Positions 61,621-64,000 of a DNA stretch of 64,000 nt are shown piece after piece. The position numbers and the translations under genes were made by a program. Where the stretch lies: NCBI RefSeq assembly GCF_013407925.2, contig NZ_CP060201.1, forward strand, positions 1,860,001-1,924,000, written 5' to 3'. The notes below the pieces were generated by a model, which was not told where the DNA came from, ran no database searches, and saw only the letters and a list, made by a program, of their open reading frames with translations. Each line of letters starts with the position of its first letter. Position 1 is the first letter of the stretch. Source of the DNA: Pseudomonas protegens (lineage in GTDB: Bacteria; Pseudomonadota; Gammaproteobacteria; Pseudomonadales; Pseudomonadaceae).

Positions 61621-62898
61621 TCAAAGGATATTGGAGTAGTCCGCCTCGATCCGGTCCAGGCTCAGGTGGTTGAGGAAGTTGGAGAAACACATCCAGGCCG
61701 ACAGGGCATTCAGGTCACGGAACTGGTCCGGCAGGTACTTGGGTGGCACCACCAGGCCTTCATCCACCAGCTGGCGCAAGGTGCGCATGTCTTCCAGGGT
61801 GGTCTTGCCGCAGAACAGCAAGGGGATCTGCTCCAGCTTGCCCTTGCGCACGGCCAGCTGAATGTAGTTGTAAACCATGATGAAGCCCTTGAGATAGGAC
61901 AAGTCTTTGGTAAACGGCAGCCCTGTGGGCACCGAACCGCGGAACACCCGGCTGGCGTTGCCGTAGCTCTCGGCCATCTCGAAACCCTGCTCGCGGAAGA
62001 ACTCGAACACCTGCAGGAAGTCCGCGCCCTCCTCCACCATGTGGATGGCCCGGGTGCGGTTGGTCAACTTGCGCAGGCGACTCGGGTAGGAAGCGAAGGT
62101 GATGATTTCCATGAGGATCGCCAGGCCTTCCTGGGTCACCGTGGACGAGGGCGGGCCCTTGGCCAGGAAGGTGCAGATCGGCTGGTTCAGGCCGTTGAGG
62201 GTGGTGCCCACATGCACCAGTCCCTCATGGACTTCCAGGGCCCGCACATCGCGCTCGTTGAACATCGCGTCGCTGCGGATCTTGATGTAGTCAGCGCCCG
62301 CCGCGGCGTCGGCGACGATACCGTCGGACTCGAACACGCGGATGGTTTCCTCGGCCTCGCCGAACACCTTGTTCAGCCGGCTCTGCAACAGGCTGACCGC
62401 CTGCTTGGCACTGAGCACCTTGGGTTCGTCCTTGAGATCGCCGCGCCCGTCGATGTTGTTCAGGTAGTCGGACATCATCAGCCCGAGGTCCGCCAGGGTC
62501 GGATCGCCGGCGTGGAAGGCATCGGAGGCGGCGCCGTAGAGCTCCTGGGAAATCAGCCCGAAGTCGCCGGTGCCGCGGGCTTCGAGCATGCGCACCACCA
62601 TGCGGTATTCCTTGCACATGCGGCGCATGATCTGCCCCACCGGGCTGAACTGCCCCAACTGCCGGGTGATGTCGCGCTCGATGTTCTGGAATTCCAGCTT
62701 TACCGCTCCGGAATCGAAGGACAGCGGCCGTCCTTCGTAATAGGCGCGATCCACCGCAGGCATCTCCTTGCCCTTGGCCTTGAGAAAGCCCTTGCGGATG
62801 TTCTCGTCCCACTTCACCGCATCCAGTACGCGGATCGGGGTCTGTGCCAGCACTATGCGATCGGACAAAGTGCGTATCGTCTGCTGGTAATCGTCCAC
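61621..62898 (-). CDS. DUF1704 protein with QEGLA motif, putative MATCAP-like metallopeptidase
   Basis: A 425-residue cytoplasmic-looking protein (no signal, no membrane helix). It carries HEGLVH at residues 224-229, an HExxxH form, and TQEGLA with Glu257 at 255-260. This arrangement is that of DUF1704/KIAA0895 proteins, whose human members (MATCAP) are zinc-dependent carboxypeptidases with HExxxH plus a downstream Glu. The bacterial homologues are often labelled flavohemoglobin expression-modulating QEGLA-motif proteins. Start is GTG 62898 with AGGAA seven bases upstream. No substrate can be inferred. Confidence 0.8.
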   Translation of the reverse strand: MDDYQQTIRTLSDRIVLAQTPIRVLDAVKWDENIRKGFLKAKGKEMPAVDRAYYEGRPLSFDSGAVKLEFQNIERDITRQLGQFSPVGQIMRRMCKEYRMVVRMLEARGTGDFGLISQELYGAASDAFHAGDPTLADLGLMMSDYLNNIDGRGDLKDEPKVLSAKQAVSLLQSRLNKVFGEAEETIRVFESDGIVADAAAGADYIKIRSDAMFNERDVRALEVHEGLVHVGTTLNGLNQPICTFLAKGPPSSTVTQEGLAILMEIITFASYPSRLRKLTNRTRAIHMVEEGADFLQVFEFFREQGFEMAESYGNASRVFRGSVPTGLPFTKDLSYLKGFIMVYNYIQLAVRKGKLEQIPLLFCGKTTLEDMRTLRQLVDEGLVVPPKYLPDQFRDLNALSAWMCFSNFLNHLSLDRIEADYSNIL

Positions 62899-62933
62899 CG
62901 GAAGTTCCTATTGATTGGGTCTGTGGCGCAGGC

Positions 62934-63479
62934 TCAGCGGGCCACGCGCTTGAAACGTGCCGTCTCGACGAACAGGTCGGAGTTGGCGGGATCGTCAAGG
63001 TAAGCGAAGACCTCGGGCAACGGACTGCTGATCAGCAGCCCCTCGCCCTCGGCCGTGGGCATGGGCTCCCCGCTCAGGGCCTTTTGACCCAGGGACTGGC
63101 GAATCTGTTCCAGGTCCAGGGTATAGAGCACCAGCTCGTGCCTGGCCGTCAGTTCGAACCCGGCAATGCTGTAGTGCCCGCCGAAGGCCTGGGGCACCGC
63201 GGCTGACAGGTACCAGCGATTGCCATGTTGCGACACCGTGAACTCGTAGGTGTCGCGCGGGCGCGCCATGCCGCCGGGGAAGCTCGCGGCCCGATAGCGG
63301 TTGGCGCCGATCTGGCGCACCTCGATGTTCAGCGGCTCGCCCCAGGCATTCTGGCTGGCCCATTTGCCCAGCAACGCGGCAGGCGCTGCCTGCTCGGCCG
63401 GCAGCGGCTCCTTGAAGACCACCAGGCAACCACTGAGCAGAAGAAACGCCAGAGCCATCAGGACCCGACAGGCTTGCAT
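62934..63479 (-). CDS. Putative lipoprotein, 181 residues
   Basis: Signal MQACRVLMALAFLLLSGC with lipidation Cys18 (LSGC), followed by LVV, so outer-membrane sorting is expected. The mature part has beta-rich segments (LNIEVRQIGANRYRAASF, TYEFTVSQHGNRWYLSAAVPQ, FELTARHELVLYTLD) with a lipocalin-like or barrel flavour but no family I can name. It lies 35 bases upstream of the DUF1704 gene on the same strand, so the four genes down to 60329 probably form one transcription unit. Confidence 0.8.
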   Translation of the reverse strand: MQACRVLMALAFLLLSGCLVVFKEPLPAEQAAPAALLGKWASQNAWGEPLNIEVRQIGANRYRAASFPGGMARPRDTYEFTVSQHGNRWYLSAAVPQAFGGHYSIAGFELTARHELVLYTLDLEQIRQSLGQKALSGEPMPTAEGEGLLISSPLPEVFAYLDDPANSDLFVETARFKRVAR

Positions 63480-63567
63480 GCCACTCTCCCTTGAACACCA
63501 GAATCACTGTAGCCGCTGACGCCGGCTGCACCGCCTGAATCGCGGCGCCAGCCCGGGGACGGATGAA

Positions 63568-64000
63568 TCAGACCGAAGCCAGCACCAGGTGCATGTAGCG
63601 GGTGAGGATGCCCAGCATCTCCTCCTCCGCCTGTGGCTCGCTGTCGTTGAGCAGGCCCTGATATTCCATCCGGCCGATTATAGACGTCAACACCTTGGCA
63701 TCCTGCTGCGGCTCCCGCGAGCCCAGGACCTGGAAGAACTGGCAGGTGCCCTGGAGCAGGATCTGCTGGTGCGAGCGCACCAGCTGCGCCAGGCGCGGGT
63801 TGAGCAGCGCCTCCTGGCGGAACGCCTGCTCGGCCATCAGGTGCTCGCGACGGGTGTGCAACTGACGCTGGACGTAGTCGGCGGTCAGGCGGGCAATGTC
63901 ATCGGCCAATTGCGAGCGCGACGCCGGGCTGCCATCACCGTAGGCGACCATCTCGCGCAGCAACCCTTCGTTGCTGGCCCACAGCTTGGCCATGAACGCC
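63568..64000 (-). CDS. TetR-family regulator, C-terminal part (runs off the window)
   Basis: At least 144 codons of a gene whose 5' end, with the helix-turn-helix, lies beyond 64000. The visible part is helical: AKLWASNEGLLREMVAYGDGS, MAEQAFRQEALLNPRLAQLVRSHQQILLQG and GRMEYQGLLNDSE fit the ligand domain of TetR-like regulators (TetR_C type). An in-frame ATG at 63993 is internal. The position next to lptF and the lipoproteins matches a TetR gene in P. aeruginosa as I recall. Medium confidence because the DNA-binding domain is not seen. Confidence 0.6.
   Translation of the reverse strand, partial: AFMAKLWASNEGLLREMVAYGDGSPASRSQLADDIARLTADYVQRQLHTRREHLMAEQAFRQEALLNPRLAQLVRSHQQILLQGTCQFFQVLGSREPQQDAKVLTSIIGRMEYQGLLNDSEPQAEEEMLGILTRYMHLVLASV

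Overview
The window is chromosomal core DNA of a fluorescent-group Pseudomonas (P. fluorescens/P. protegens-like). The evidence is high GC with GC-ending codons, protein sequences typical of the genus, gene order that I recall from P. aeruginosa PAO1 (kdsA-pyrG-tilS-accA-dnaE ... plsB-mexKJ/L-rsmJ-tsaB-adk-ppc-lptF), and abundant Pseudomonas-type REP palindromes (GTAGGAGCCGGCTTGCCGGCGAA and variants). I see no prophage, insertion sequence, CRISPR array, tRNA or rRNA. Species and synteny statements come from memory and were not searched.

Region 1 (1-23104, all minus strand) is a long essential-gene block. It runs from rpsB-tsf (translation) through pyrH-frr, uppS-cdsA-dxr (isoprenoid and phospholipid precursors), rseP-bamA-skp (envelope proteolysis, outer-membrane protein assembly), lpxD-fabZ-lpxA-lpxB (lipid A), rnhB, dnaE, accA and tilS, to pyrG and the start of kdsA (CTP and Kdo synthesis). 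Many junctions are 1- or 4-base stop/start overlaps, so the genes are probably translationally coupled. Terminator-like hairpins divide the block after rnhB, between rseP and bamA, after tsf and after rpsB.

Region 2 (23105-33523, mostly plus) carries map, glnD (nitrogen sensor), dapC, an ArsC/Spx-like protein, dapD, and the cysteine desulfurase pair csdA-csdE. A CPA1 Na+/H+ antiporter runs the opposite way after dapC. Region 3 (33524-40222) holds tcdA, a GH17-GT2 beta-glucan synthase (NdvB-like), dapE, rlmA, a small hypothetical gene and a cold-shock protein. From memory, the ndvB-dapE-rlmA-csp block lies elsewhere in PAO1.

Region 4 (40223-50154) holds plsB, two exported proteins, and a MexJK-like RND efflux pump with a divergent TetR repressor and a visible operator, followed by rsmJ. 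Region 5 (50155-64000) mixes small poorly characterised genes (one with a duplicated 44-residue module, an extensin-like protein, an isocitrate lyase/PEP mutase-like enzyme, a DUF72 protein) with tsaB, adk and ppc. It continues with an envelope group (a DUF4398 lipoprotein plus the OmpA-like LptF, a lipoprotein alpha/beta hydrolase, a DUF1704/MATCAP-like putative metallopeptidase, another lipoprotein) and ends in a partial TetR gene.

I did not find a clear new multi-gene system. The most unusual features are non-coding: a 125-bp inverted repeat that supplies the last two codons and the stop of both convergent genes csdE and tcdA, and a 155-bp palindromic element with its own terminal inverted repeats between dapD and csdA. 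Among proteins, the DUF1704 gene and the duplicated-module protein deserve most attention.
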